Assembly (NCBI RefSeq): GCF_014268275.3
Contig: NZ_CP077084.1
Location: 3,596,001 to 3,660,000, forward strand
DNA: 64,000 nucleotides
Direction of reading: 5' to 3'
From: Pseudomonas tritici
Lineage (GTDB): Bacteria; Pseudomonadota; Gammaproteobacteria; Pseudomonadales; Pseudomonadaceae
A program made the position numbers and the translations under genes. The notes beneath the pieces were generated by a model. That model searched no databases and was not told where the DNA came from. It saw nothing but the letters and a program-made list of their open reading frames with translations. Shown in pieces: positions 26,607 through 33,613 of this stretch. The stretch's first letter is position 1, and every line of letters begins with the position of its first letter.

Positions 26607-27685
26607 ATAGGGATAACGCTACCGGCAAGCGAGTGGTGGTGATAGGCGCGGGTATCGTTGGCGCCTCGTTGGCTTATCATTTGGCGAGCAAAGGCGCCAA
26701 TGTCACCCTCGTTGAAGCGCAAGACATTGCGTCGGGCGTGACGGCGACTTCATTCGCCTGGCTCAACACTTCACGCGCGGCACCTGACCCGATCGCCCTC
26801 CTGCGCGGCGCAGCCATCGGCGATTACCACCGTTTGGAAAAGGAACTGCCCGAGCTGAAGATCCAATGGACAGGTGCGCTGTGTTACGGCGCAGGCACCG
26901 ATGAAGCGCTGCATAGTTCGAGTCATGCGTCCACGGCAACGCAGGTGACAGGTTCGCAGATACTCGAACTCGAGCCGCAGTTGAAAAATCCCCCTGCCCA
27001 GGCTTTGTTCAAAGCCGAGGAAGGCGCGTTGGACGCAGTACAAGCAACCCACGCGCTGGTGGCAGCAGCCAAGGACCGTGGCGCGACGGTGCTGACGCAG
27101 ACTCGGGTAGTCGCCTTCAGAACCGTCAGCGACCAAGTGACCGGTGTTGAAACCCCATTGGGAACCTTGGACGCCGACGTGGTCGTGCTTGCCGCGGGAA
27201 CCGGCATAAAGGCACTGACTGGCATGTTGGGCACACCCCTTCCGGTGGAAGCCTCGCCGTCTATTTTTATTCGCTATGTGGCGCAACCTGGCGCCGTACG
27301 TACCCTGATTGCCAACGCCGACATGGAGGTGCGGCAAACTGCCGATGGCACGCTATTGGCGGCGGAAGACTATCGGGACGACGCGGCGCAGAACCACCCG
27401 TCAGTGATCGCACGGCAAACGGCCAGAGTCATCGAAAACCAACTCAGCGGGCTCGGTTCGCTGGCGCCACAACTAGCCTGCGTGGGGCTTCGTCCTGTCC
27501 CATTGGATGGCATCCCGATCATCGGCTACCTGCCAAGCGTCGGCGGTGTCTACGTGTGTGCCATGCACCCCGGTGTGGTGCTGGCGGCCGTAGTGGGTCG
27601 GCTGGCCAGTGAGGAGATCATCGACGGCAGGCCTTGCACTGCACTTGATCCTTGCCGTCCCGAGCGTTTTTTTCACACCCAGTAG
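26603..27685 (+). CDS. FAD-dependent oxidoreductase (DAO family)
   Basis: A 360-residue protein. RVVVIGAGIVGASLAYHLASKGA is the FAD-binding Rossmann fold near residues 9-31, followed by SGVTATSFAWLN. The end shows GLRPVPLDGIPIIGYLP then GVYVCAMHPGVVLAAVVG, as in D-amino-acid/glycine oxidase relatives. A 4-base overlap with the preceding hydrolase-fold gene implies translational coupling and a shared pathway, for example oxidation of an amine and hydrolysis of an amide (inference). A strong hairpin follows. Confidence 0.85.
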   Translation: MNRDNATGKRVVVIGAGIVGASLAYHLASKGANVTLVEAQDIASGVTATSFAWLNTSRAAPDPIALLRGAAIGDYHRLEKELPELKIQWTGALCYGAGTDEALHSSSHASTATQVTGSQILELEPQLKNPPAQALFKAEEGALDAVQATHALVAAAKDRGATVLTQTRVVAFRTVSDQVTGVETPLGTLDADVVVLAAGTGIKALTGMLGTPLPVEASPSIFIRYVAQPGAVRTLIANADMEVRQTADGTLLAAEDYRDDAAQNHPSVIARQTARVIENQLSGLGSLAPQLACVGLRPVPLDGIPIIGYLPSVGGVYVCAMHPGVVLAAVVGRLASEEIIDGRPCTALDPCRPERFFHTQ

Positions 27686-27770
27686 GCGCAGGTCTGGGGA
27701 CTCACGCGTCCTGAAGCATTTCAAGCCGCGACTCCGGGCATAGCGTTTCTTGTGTTGAGCGCAACTCATC

Positions 27771-27795
27771 GGCAGACCACCAGTGGTGGTCTGCC
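27771..27795. terminator. Bidirectional hairpin between converging genes
   Basis: GGCAGACCAC-CAGTG-GTGGTCTGCC is a 10-bp perfect stem with a 5-base loop, lying between the FAD oxidoreductase stop (27685) and the HIT-gene stop (27830). Position and stability fit a shared terminator, although T-runs are short. Confidence 0.65.
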
Positions 27796-27829
27796 ATTAC
27801 CTGAGCCTTATGTGCAGTCGATTCGGCTT

Positions 27830-28282
27830 TTACAGTGCCTCGTTTGGCGCTGAGCCATCCAATAATCGCGCAATCGCTTTACGCAGCGCTCCATGCTGGT
27901 CCTCGGCATAGGGCACCGCGTTTTTCCAGTCATAAAACCAAGCCGGCATCCTGCGCTTGTTATCCGGCTCCGTGGCGTAGCGCGGGAAAATATGGCAGTG
28001 CAGCTCAGGCTCCGAGTTACCCAGAATCTCGTAATTCATGCGCAATGCCCCGGTAGCTTTCAGCACTGCGTCGCCGAGGCGGGCCATGTCCAGCAGGTAG
28101 GTGGTGCGGGCCTCGATATCCAGCTCGTTCAGGCTGGCAACCACCGGATCAGGCAATAAAAGGCAGTAACCGGGTAGAAACTGCACGTCGCCCATCACCG
28201 CCCAGCCCGAGGCCATACGGCAGATGACCTTGTCGTTGGCGCCGTTGCGGGCCTGTGCTACGCGTTCCGTGATGAGCGGCAT
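27830..28282 (-). CDS. HIT-family (histidine triad) hydrolase
   Basis: A 150-residue protein with the histidine triad near residue 94 written LHCHIFPR (H-x-H plus the preceding NSEPELHC), as in Fhit/HIT-like nucleotide hydrolases. FLPGYCLLLPDPVV near residues 36-49 is the usual strand before the helix. Members cleave dinucleoside polyphosphates or AMP-linked compounds. The third His of the classical triad is not in its standard place (F-P-R follows), so activity should not be assumed. Confidence 0.78.
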   Translation of the reverse strand: MPLITERVAQARNGANDKVICRMASGWAVMGDVQFLPGYCLLLPDPVVASLNELDIEARTTYLLDMARLGDAVLKATGALRMNYEILGNSEPELHCHIFPRYATEPDNKRRMPAWFYDWKNAVPYAEDQHGALRKAIARLLDGSAPNEAL

Positions 28283-28426
28283 ATCGAGTCCTTTATGAGG
28301 GTGAAAGCAGGCGGCATATTAACCGTGAAACGTAGCGCGATGACCGTCATGGGGTTCAGCCTGGAAACGCCACCTTCAGAGCGATGCAAGTCGAAGGTGG
28401 GAGCTTTGAGCGCGCAGAAGAAACCT

Positions 28427-28558
28427 GTAGTGAGCGGGCTTGCCCCGCGCTGGGCTGCGAAGCGGCCCCAAAAAAGCCGCCGAGTTTCTTCAAGTAAAGC
28501 GCGATGCCAGGACTTAGGGTCGCTTCGCGGCCCAGCGCGGGGCAAGCCCGCTCACTAC
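28427..28558. repeat. REP doublet (REPIN-like inverted pair)
   Basis: Two REP units in inverted orientation, 132 bp in all. The outer arm starts GTAGTGAGCGGGCTTGCCCC at 28427 and is mirrored at the right end at 28558. The arms are about 38 bp with a single mismatch and enclose a short divergent centre. The core GTGAGCGGGCTTGCCC matches a REP family described for P. fluorescens. Confidence 0.85.
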
Positions 28559-28666
28559 AAGGAGATTTTTCAGCCTTTGAAAGTTGTGTAGGTACCCTTG
28601 GCCGTCACAGGTCAGACCGTCTGGCTTGTGCGACCATTACCGCCGGATAAAACCGTAAGCCCAGTT

Positions 28667-29704
28667 ATGAACAGGATGCACCGCCCCATGCCCTCGCACT
28701 ATTCAATCAAGATCACACCGGCATGCCTGCTACCCGATTTCCATAGCATCGCCGAACATCTGTGGGGAGCCGGCTGTAACATCGACTCTGACGGTGATTG
28801 CAGTACCCCCGAGGATCGACACTGGACAGAGTTGACGCTAATACTGCGCAGTTACCCAAACGAGCGGATTGATATTGACCCGGTCTCGACTGCCCCTCTG
28901 ACGCTGGATATCCGCTCCTCAAACGCAGACCTCTGTCAGCGCGCCGCCGATTTCATCCTGTCTGTTTCTGGAGGCTTTGTGACTCACCTCGGTAGGGCAA
29001 CGATCGCCAAGGCAAACCTTTTTCGAATAGCCTGCCTTCACACCGCCGCCAGCAATATCGACGTGTTTGACACGGCCGCGAAGGCGTTGGGTATCGAGCC
29101 TGGCGTGATCCACCATGAGGTGCGTGCAGATCTGCTGGCTGACGCGGAACTCGCGGGTCGCCTGACCGAGGACATTGCCGAGTCAACTGCACTCGCACTG
29201 ATTGCCCTCGCCCGGCATGCTGATGCTGTGGTGCTCACCTGCTCGACCTTGGGTCCATCCATTGACAGAACCGCACCCGATATTCAGGTGCCGATTTTGA
29301 GAGCAGATGAAGCCTTGGCCGGTACGGCGCTTCGCCACGGCGGCAAGATCGTCGTGCTTTGCGCTATCGAGACAACCCTCGAACCCACCACGCGGCTATT
29401 TCACAAGGCCGCTCAGCAATCAAACGCAGTGGTTGATGTACAGCTGGTTCCGGGTGCATGGCTTCTATTCAAGGCGGGGGACATTGACGCTTACCTCAAG
29501 ACCGTCGCCAACGCCGCCGAACGCGCCTACGAAGCTGGTGCGTCGGTGGTTGCGTTGGCCCAGGCGTCCATGAGCGCAGCGGCCGACATTGTCAGGTCCG
29601 GCCCGCAGCCTCTCACCAGTGCAACAGCCGGGCTGACAGCAGCCGTGCAAGCCATCGCGTCTAGCGAGGCTGCGCGACCATTGCTCGCCACGCCTGAACG
29701 CTAG
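28667..29704 (+). CDS. Asp/Glu racemase-like protein with an extra N-terminal domain
   Basis: A protein of about 345 residues. Residues 1 to about 105 form an unrecognised N-terminal region (WTELTLILRSYPNERIDIDP). The remainder resembles the Asp/Glu/hydantoin racemase and arylmalonate decarboxylase superfamily: RIACLHTAASNID, VVLTCSTLGPSIDRT and VVLCAIETTLEPT, the latter two holding candidate catalytic Cys residues. Starts at 28667, 28676 and 28688 are possible and none has a strong ribosome site. The 3' end overlaps the converging GST gene by 44 bp. Substrate unknown. Confidence 0.68.
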   Translation: MNRMHRPMPSHYSIKITPACLLPDFHSIAEHLWGAGCNIDSDGDCSTPEDRHWTELTLILRSYPNERIDIDPVSTAPLTLDIRSSNADLCQRAADFILSVSGGFVTHLGRATIAKANLFRIACLHTAASNIDVFDTAAKALGIEPGVIHHEVRADLLADAELAGRLTEDIAESTALALIALARHADAVVLTCSTLGPSIDRTAPDIQVPILRADEALAGTALRHGGKIVVLCAIETTLEPTTRLFHKAAQQSNAVVDVQLVPGAWLLFKAGDIDAYLKTVANAAERAYEAGASVVALAQASMSAAADIVRSGPQPLTSATAGLTAAVQAIASSEAARPLLATPER

Positions 29705-30353
29705 CCCGCTCATTCACCTTGGCGTGCCAAGCGAGCAACGCTTCACATTCGGCCGGCACTGGCAGGTCAACCAGCGCGGCAAAGATCATGCCGCCCAGTA
29801 CGGCAATGTCCGCCATGGAAAACTCATCGCCCGCGACATAGGGCTGGGATTTGAGAATGCCATCGAAGTAGCGCATCCCTCGTACAGCCTTGTCGCGCAT
29901 GCGCAGGCCCCACTCTGCATTTTGATAAAGTTCAACCTCCGGCCCAAGCCCTGGCGTCGCATGATGGAAGTACACGCTGACCGCATCCATCAGCTCGATT
30001 TCTGCGCGTTTGGTCATCATGTGGATCAGGCCTTGCTCGACCGGCGTCCTGCCGGACAATGTCGGCGTGCCATCCAGTACATCCAGGTACTGAGTAATTG
30101 CAGTGCATTCAGCGATGAGCGTGCCATCGTCAAGCTGCAACACCGGTAACGTCCCGGAGTAGTTGAGGGCAAGAAACGCGGGCTGCTTGTGTTCCCCTTT
30201 CCAAAGGTTGACCGACACGAACTCTACCCTGGGCAGCAGGCCTTTCTCGGCTAATGCAATTCGCACGCGCGCCGGATAGGGACCGTTGTACCAGTCATAA
30301 ATTTTCATCATTGGAGGGTGGGACACAGCGGAATGTTGCTGTTGCGTGGTCAT
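29661..30353 (-). CDS. Glutathione S-transferase family protein
   Basis: A 230-residue protein with an N-terminal thioredoxin-fold domain (MKIYDWYNGPYPARVRIALAEKGL; GTLPVLQLDDGTLIAECTAI supplies the cis-Pro and glutathione-binding residues) and a C-terminal helical domain with FSMADIAVLGGMIFA. It conjugates glutathione to electrophiles or acts as a peroxidase. It is transcribed divergently from a TetR gene, with palindromes in between, so it is probably under TetR control. The ATG at 30353 lies 13 bp from operator 1. Confidence 0.86.
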   Translation of the reverse strand: MTTQQQHSAVSHPPMMKIYDWYNGPYPARVRIALAEKGLLPRVEFVSVNLWKGEHKQPAFLALNYSGTLPVLQLDDGTLIAECTAITQYLDVLDGTPTLSGRTPVEQGLIHMMTKRAEIELMDAVSVYFHHATPGLGPEVELYQNAEWGLRMRDKAVRGMRYFDGILKSQPYVAGDEFSMADIAVLGGMIFAALVDLPVPAECEALLAWHAKVNERASVQAWRAMVAQPR

Positions 30354-30365
30354 GAGTCAGTCGCC

Positions 30366-30385
30366 TACCTGTCAAGTGGTAGGTA
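30366..30385. promoter_or_regulatory. TetR operator candidate 1 (GST side)
   Basis: TACCTGTCAAGTGGTAGGTA shares 16 of 20 bases with the perfect palindrome 54 bp away. It lies just upstream of the GST ATG, over the expected promoter start; a TTGACA-like -35 on the minus strand is at 30410-30415. Confidence 0.65.
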
Positions 30386-30419
30386 AAGATTGAACGCCAC
30401 AATTCGAGCTGTCAATAGC

Positions 30420-30439
30420 TACCTGCCAGTTGGCAGGTA
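30420..30439. promoter_or_regulatory. TetR operator candidate 2 (regulator side)
   Basis: TACCTGCC-AGTT-GGCAGGTA is a perfect 8+8 palindrome with a 4-base centre. It ends 3 bases before the first in-frame ATG of the TetR gene (30443), which suggests autorepression. Confidence 0.7.
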
Positions 30440-30493
30440 AAAATGTTTAAGCGTAGAATGCGTCCACTCCCCCTACAGCCCGAGGACCTAAAC

Positions 30494-31057
30494 GTGAGCG
30501 AAAACGCCCGAGAAGCCATCCTGGAAGCTGCCAAAATCGCCGCCCAGCATTTCGGCTACAGCGGCATCAATTTCCGCAGCATCGGCGAAACGGTGGGGAT
30601 CAAGAACGCAAGTATCTATTACCACTTCCCCAGTAAGGCCGACCTCGGCGCAGCCGTTGCCAAGCGTTACTGGCAAGACACTGCCAGCGCCCTTGAGGCC
30701 ATTCGAGCGGAAAACCCCGATCCGCTGCAATGCATGCGGATCTACCCGAGCATCTTTCGAAAATCGCTCGAAGACGGCAACCGGTTGTGCTTGTCCAGCT
30801 TCATGGCGGCCGAGTACCAGGACTTGCCCGAAGACGTGAAGAAAGAGGTGCTCGCGTTTGCCGATACCAACGTGGCGTGGCTCGCAGCAGTTCTCACGGA
30901 CATCGGCAACGGCAGTGCCGCTGACAACGAGCGGCGCGCCCGCGCCATCTACACCGCCATCGCGGGCGCGCAGTTGATTGCTCGTACGCGCATCGATATC
31001 GGCCTGTACGACGAACTCGTCCAGAGCTATCAGGACGCAGGGCTTATTCCGGCATGA
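30494..31057 (+). CDS. TetR-family transcriptional regulator
   Basis: A 187-residue protein. The N-terminal helix-turn-helix is GINFRSIGETVGIKNASIYYHFPSKADL, followed by a helical ligand domain. A GTG at 30494 is preferred because GAGGA lies 7 bases upstream and gives a normal TetR N-terminus. An ATG at 30443 is in frame but its ribosome region is the operator itself. It is predicted to repress itself and the GST gene; the inducer is unknown. Its 3' end overlaps the converging monooxygenase gene by 14 bp. Confidence 0.85.
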   Translation: MSENAREAILEAAKIAAQHFGYSGINFRSIGETVGIKNASIYYHFPSKADLGAAVAKRYWQDTASALEAIRAENPDPLQCMRIYPSIFRKSLEDGNRLCLSSFMAAEYQDLPEDVKKEVLAFADTNVAWLAAVLTDIGNGSAADNERRARAIYTAIAGAQLIARTRIDIGLYDELVQSYQDAGLIPA

Positions 31058-32549
31058 TGGGCTGGGGGCTCACCTGCGACAGGTAGGCCACCAGTTTCTC
31101 CAGATGCTCTGACGCAACGATCGCACCAATGTACCCATCAGGGCGTACCAGCAGCCAATCACCGATCGCCAAGTCGTAGGCACGCTGGAAATGCCCTTGG
31201 TCGTCGATCACGTCGCCCTCTGATCCGAATACATGGACATGCACACCGGGCCGCGCCTGTACCAGCCCACGTCTTACGCCATAGCCCAGCAACGTCCACT
31301 GCACGCCCCGAAAAAGATCGAACAGCCGCAAGGGCTGGCCAGCCGCGCCACGTATCGGCGCATCCGGCGCCCGGTCGCCCGCTGAAACGCCGCAGCGTTC
31401 GGGGTGTTCCAACGCCAGCGAGGACTGCGGGTAGCCGATATCCAACTGGTGCACTTCCCTGCCCCGGCGCAGGTCGCCCTTCTTCATCTCTGCGAGCAAT
31501 TGGGTCGACAGCCCAAGTACGGATGCAGCAATCGGTCGGCGCTCCTCCTCGTAGGTGTCGAGCAACCCTTCAGCCGCGCCCTGCACCACCGCCGCCAGCT
31601 TCCAGCCGAGGTTGTAGGCGTCCTGCACACTGGTATTGAGGCCCTGGCCACCGGTAGGCGGATGGATGTGGGCGGCGTCACCCACCAGCAACACCCGACC
31701 TGTGCGGTATCGGTCGGCCAAGCGCGCATTCATGGTGTAGGCCGATGCCCAGGACACGGAATGCACGTGGATATCGTCGCGCCCGGTGCGTTCGGCAATG
31801 ATGGCCGTAAGCCCTTCGGCGCTGAAGTCGATGTCGACATCGACGGGGATCGGCCCCTGGATCTGGAACAGGTCGGTGCCGGCCAATGGGCATATGGCAA
31901 TCTGGCGCTGCTGATCACCGTCGCCAAAGCGGTGCCATGCATCACGCGTAAGGCCGGTCAGCACCACATCCGCTACCAGGGCGCGTACGCCAAGGGTCTT
32001 GCCGGGGAAGCCAATCTCCAGCGCATGCCGCACAAAGCTGCGACCGCCATCCGCCCCCACCAGCCAACGCGCACGAACGCTGTCGCCGCCCGACTTGCTC
32101 ACAAGCTGTGCGGTAACGCCCTCGGCATCCTGCTCAAACCCGACCAACTCACACCCAAACTCAGGCTGGTGGCCCAACTCCAGCAAGCGCTCGCGCATCA
32201 CACGCTCGGTCAAAAACTGCGGCACCATCAACGGCTGTTGATAGGGCTCGGCCGGTGTCGGGGCTTTATGCGCCACTAAATCAGCTTCGCTGTAGCTGCC
32301 ATCGTCGCGGTAGCGCCGGTCAGTCGGATAGACTCCCCCCACGGCCACCAGGCGATTGAGAATCCCCAGGTCTTCGAAGACTTCCAGGGACCTTGGCTGG
32401 ATACCCTTACCGCGCGAGCCATGGAACGCTTGGCTGCTTTTTTCGATCAGGCGGAAGGTGATGCCCCTTCTTGCCAGGTCAATCGCCAGGGTCAGGCCGG
32501 CGGCACCGGCACCGCAAATCAGTACATCGACAGCGAATTGCGCTTTCAT
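31044..32549 (-). CDS. FAD-dependent monooxygenase (PheA/TfdB-type aromatic hydroxylase family)
   Basis: A 501-residue flavoprotein. DVLICGAGAAGLTLAIDLARRG is the FAD Rossmann motif at residues 8-29, RWLVGADGGRSFVR the DG motif, and GRVLLVGDAAHIHPPTGGQG the GD motif that closes the FAD site. The C-terminal region is thioredoxin-like. Family members hydroxylate phenols or polyketides with NAD(P)H. It is transcribed divergently from a MarR gene with two matching operators, so it is likely an inducible aromatic or xenobiotic oxygenase. The ATG at 32549 follows an AGGTG site; a GTG at 32558 is the alternative. Confidence 0.87.
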   Translation of the reverse strand: MKAQFAVDVLICGAGAAGLTLAIDLARRGITFRLIEKSSQAFHGSRGKGIQPRSLEVFEDLGILNRLVAVGGVYPTDRRYRDDGSYSEADLVAHKAPTPAEPYQQPLMVPQFLTERVMRERLLELGHQPEFGCELVGFEQDAEGVTAQLVSKSGGDSVRARWLVGADGGRSFVRHALEIGFPGKTLGVRALVADVVLTGLTRDAWHRFGDGDQQRQIAICPLAGTDLFQIQGPIPVDVDIDFSAEGLTAIIAERTGRDDIHVHSVSWASAYTMNARLADRYRTGRVLLVGDAAHIHPPTGGQGLNTSVQDAYNLGWKLAAVVQGAAEGLLDTYEEERRPIAASVLGLSTQLLAEMKKGDLRRGREVHQLDIGYPQSSLALEHPERCGVSAGDRAPDAPIRGAAGQPLRLFDLFRGVQWTLLGYGVRRGLVQARPGVHVHVFGSEGDVIDDQGHFQRAYDLAIGDWLLVRPDGYIGAIVASEHLEKLVAYLSQVSPQPIMPE

Positions 32550-32560
32550 ATGGAACACCT

Positions 32561-32581
32561 ATATGTGCAATACGCACATAT
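32561..32581. promoter_or_regulatory. MarR operator candidate 1
   Basis: ATATGTGC-AATAC-GCACATAT is a perfect 8+8 palindrome with a 5-base spacer, located between the divergent monooxygenase and MarR genes, 11 bp from the monooxygenase start. Confidence 0.72.
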
Positions 32582-32598
32582 TAAGAGAGGCCAACACC

Positions 32599-33096
32599 GT
32601 GTCAATTAAAAACGTGCAAAACGCACATATATCCGCCCAACTGCGCGACCTGCATGGTTCACTCGTGGAAATCATGGGCGTGATGAACCGCCCGCAACGC
32701 GACGAAGCCATGGTGCGCGAGGCCGGGATTTCCCTGGACCGCGCACTGTTTCCGCTGCTGGTGCTGGTGGAGCGGCTGGGCCCGATTGGCGTGGTCGAAC
32801 TGGCCGACCGCGTAGGCCGTGACTACACCACCGTGAGCCGGCAGGTGGCGAAACTGGAAAGCCTCGGCCTGATCCTGCGCCAAGAGAGCACGCTTGATCG
32901 ACGCGTGCGCGAGTCGGTGATCACTGAGAAAGGCAAGGTCATGACCGACCGCGTGGACGAAGCGCGCGAGAAGATCGGCGTGTCGATCTTCTCCACGTGG
33001 GACGAAGGCGACTTCGACAACTTGGTGCGGCTGATGCGCAAGTTTGCCGAGGACATCAAGGATGATTCGGTGCGTGCAACGAAGGATATCTCCTGA
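32599..33096 (+). CDS. MarR-family transcriptional regulator
   Basis: A 165-residue winged-helix protein: GPIGVVELADRVGRDYTTVSRQVAKLESLGLI is the recognition region, and ESTLDRRVRESVITEKG is the wing with the typical D-x-R. A GTG at 32599 with AGAGG 7-8 bases upstream is chosen. The longer upstream frame would overlap the divergent oxygenase gene and is not MarR-like. It probably represses itself and the monooxygenase. The second operator copy lies within its own first codons. Confidence 0.87.
   Translation: MSIKNVQNAHISAQLRDLHGSLVEIMGVMNRPQRDEAMVREAGISLDRALFPLLVLVERLGPIGVVELADRVGRDYTTVSRQVAKLESLGLILRQESTLDRRVRESVITEKGKVMTDRVDEAREKIGVSIFSTWDEGDFDNLVRLMRKFAEDIKDDSVRATKDIS
32614..32630. promoter_or_regulatory. 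MarR operator candidate 2, inside the MarR gene
   Basis: GTGCAAAACGCACATAT matches 16 of 17 bases of operator 1 (GTGCAATACGCACATAT), with the same GTGC-N5-GCAC spacing. It covers codons 6-11 of the regulator. Confidence 0.62.
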
Positions 33097-33160
33097 GGCC
33101 ACACATTGCTTTGATCGGGTTCAGTCAAGGAATGCTGTCTTCAAAACAGAGCAGGACGAT

Positions 33161-33265
33161 GTGGGAGTTGTCGAGCCCTGGCGAGGCTGCGATGCAGACG
33201 CTGCGGTTCAGCAGGTACACCGAGGTGACCCCATCGCAGCCTCGCGGGAGCTCGACAGCTCCCAC
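33161..33265. repeat. Second type of REP-like inverted pair
   Basis: The left arm starts GTGGGAGTTGTCGAGC at 33161 and the right arm ends with GCTCGACAGCTCCCAC at 33265. About 33-base arms agree at 29 positions. It lies between the MarR gene and nirD, which converge, and belongs to a different REP class from the elements at 28.4 and 36.5 kb. Confidence 0.75.
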
Positions 33266-33271
33266 CGTTGC

Positions 33272-33613
33272 TCAACCTACCCCCACCTCCACCACCCCAC
33301 CGTTGAGCCGCACCGGCCACACGCGCAGGCGCTGGTTTGGCTCTTCCAGGCATTGCCCATCCTGCAGGCGGTAATGCTGCTTGTAGATCGGCGCGGCCAC
33401 CACCAAGTCGCCCTTGATACTGCCGATCAAACCACGACCGATCACATTCGCGCCCGATTCCGGGTCGTGGTTGTCAATGGCATACAGCGTCTGGTCTTGC
33501 GCACCCGGCAGGTAGAACAACGCCACTTGCGCGCCGTCCAGCCACACCACCACGCCGGAGTTGGTCACCAGGTCTTGTTCGTTGCACACAGTTTTCCAGA
33601 TGGACTGGCTCAT
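33272..33613 (-). CDS. nirD: Assimilatory nitrite reductase small subunit
   Basis: A 113-residue Rieske-like-fold protein of the NirD family: GVVVWLDGAQVALFYLPG, YAIDNHDPESGANVIGRGLIG and APIYKQHYRLQDGQC. The Rieske Cys/His ligands are absent, as is usual for NirD. It assists NirB in NADH-dependent reduction of nitrite to ammonium in the cytoplasm. Its ATG overlaps the nirB stop (TGATG), so the two are translationally coupled. Confidence 0.92.
   Translation of the reverse strand: MSQSIWKTVCNEQDLVTNSGVVVWLDGAQVALFYLPGAQDQTLYAIDNHDPESGANVIGRGLIGSIKGDLVVAAPIYKQHYRLQDGQCLEEPNQRLRVWPVRLNGGVVEVGVG

Noticed and set aside
28427..28558. CRISPR array or insertion-sequence end
   Set aside because: Only two inverted units with no regular spacers, and no transposase frame nearby; the core is a known type of REP sequence.
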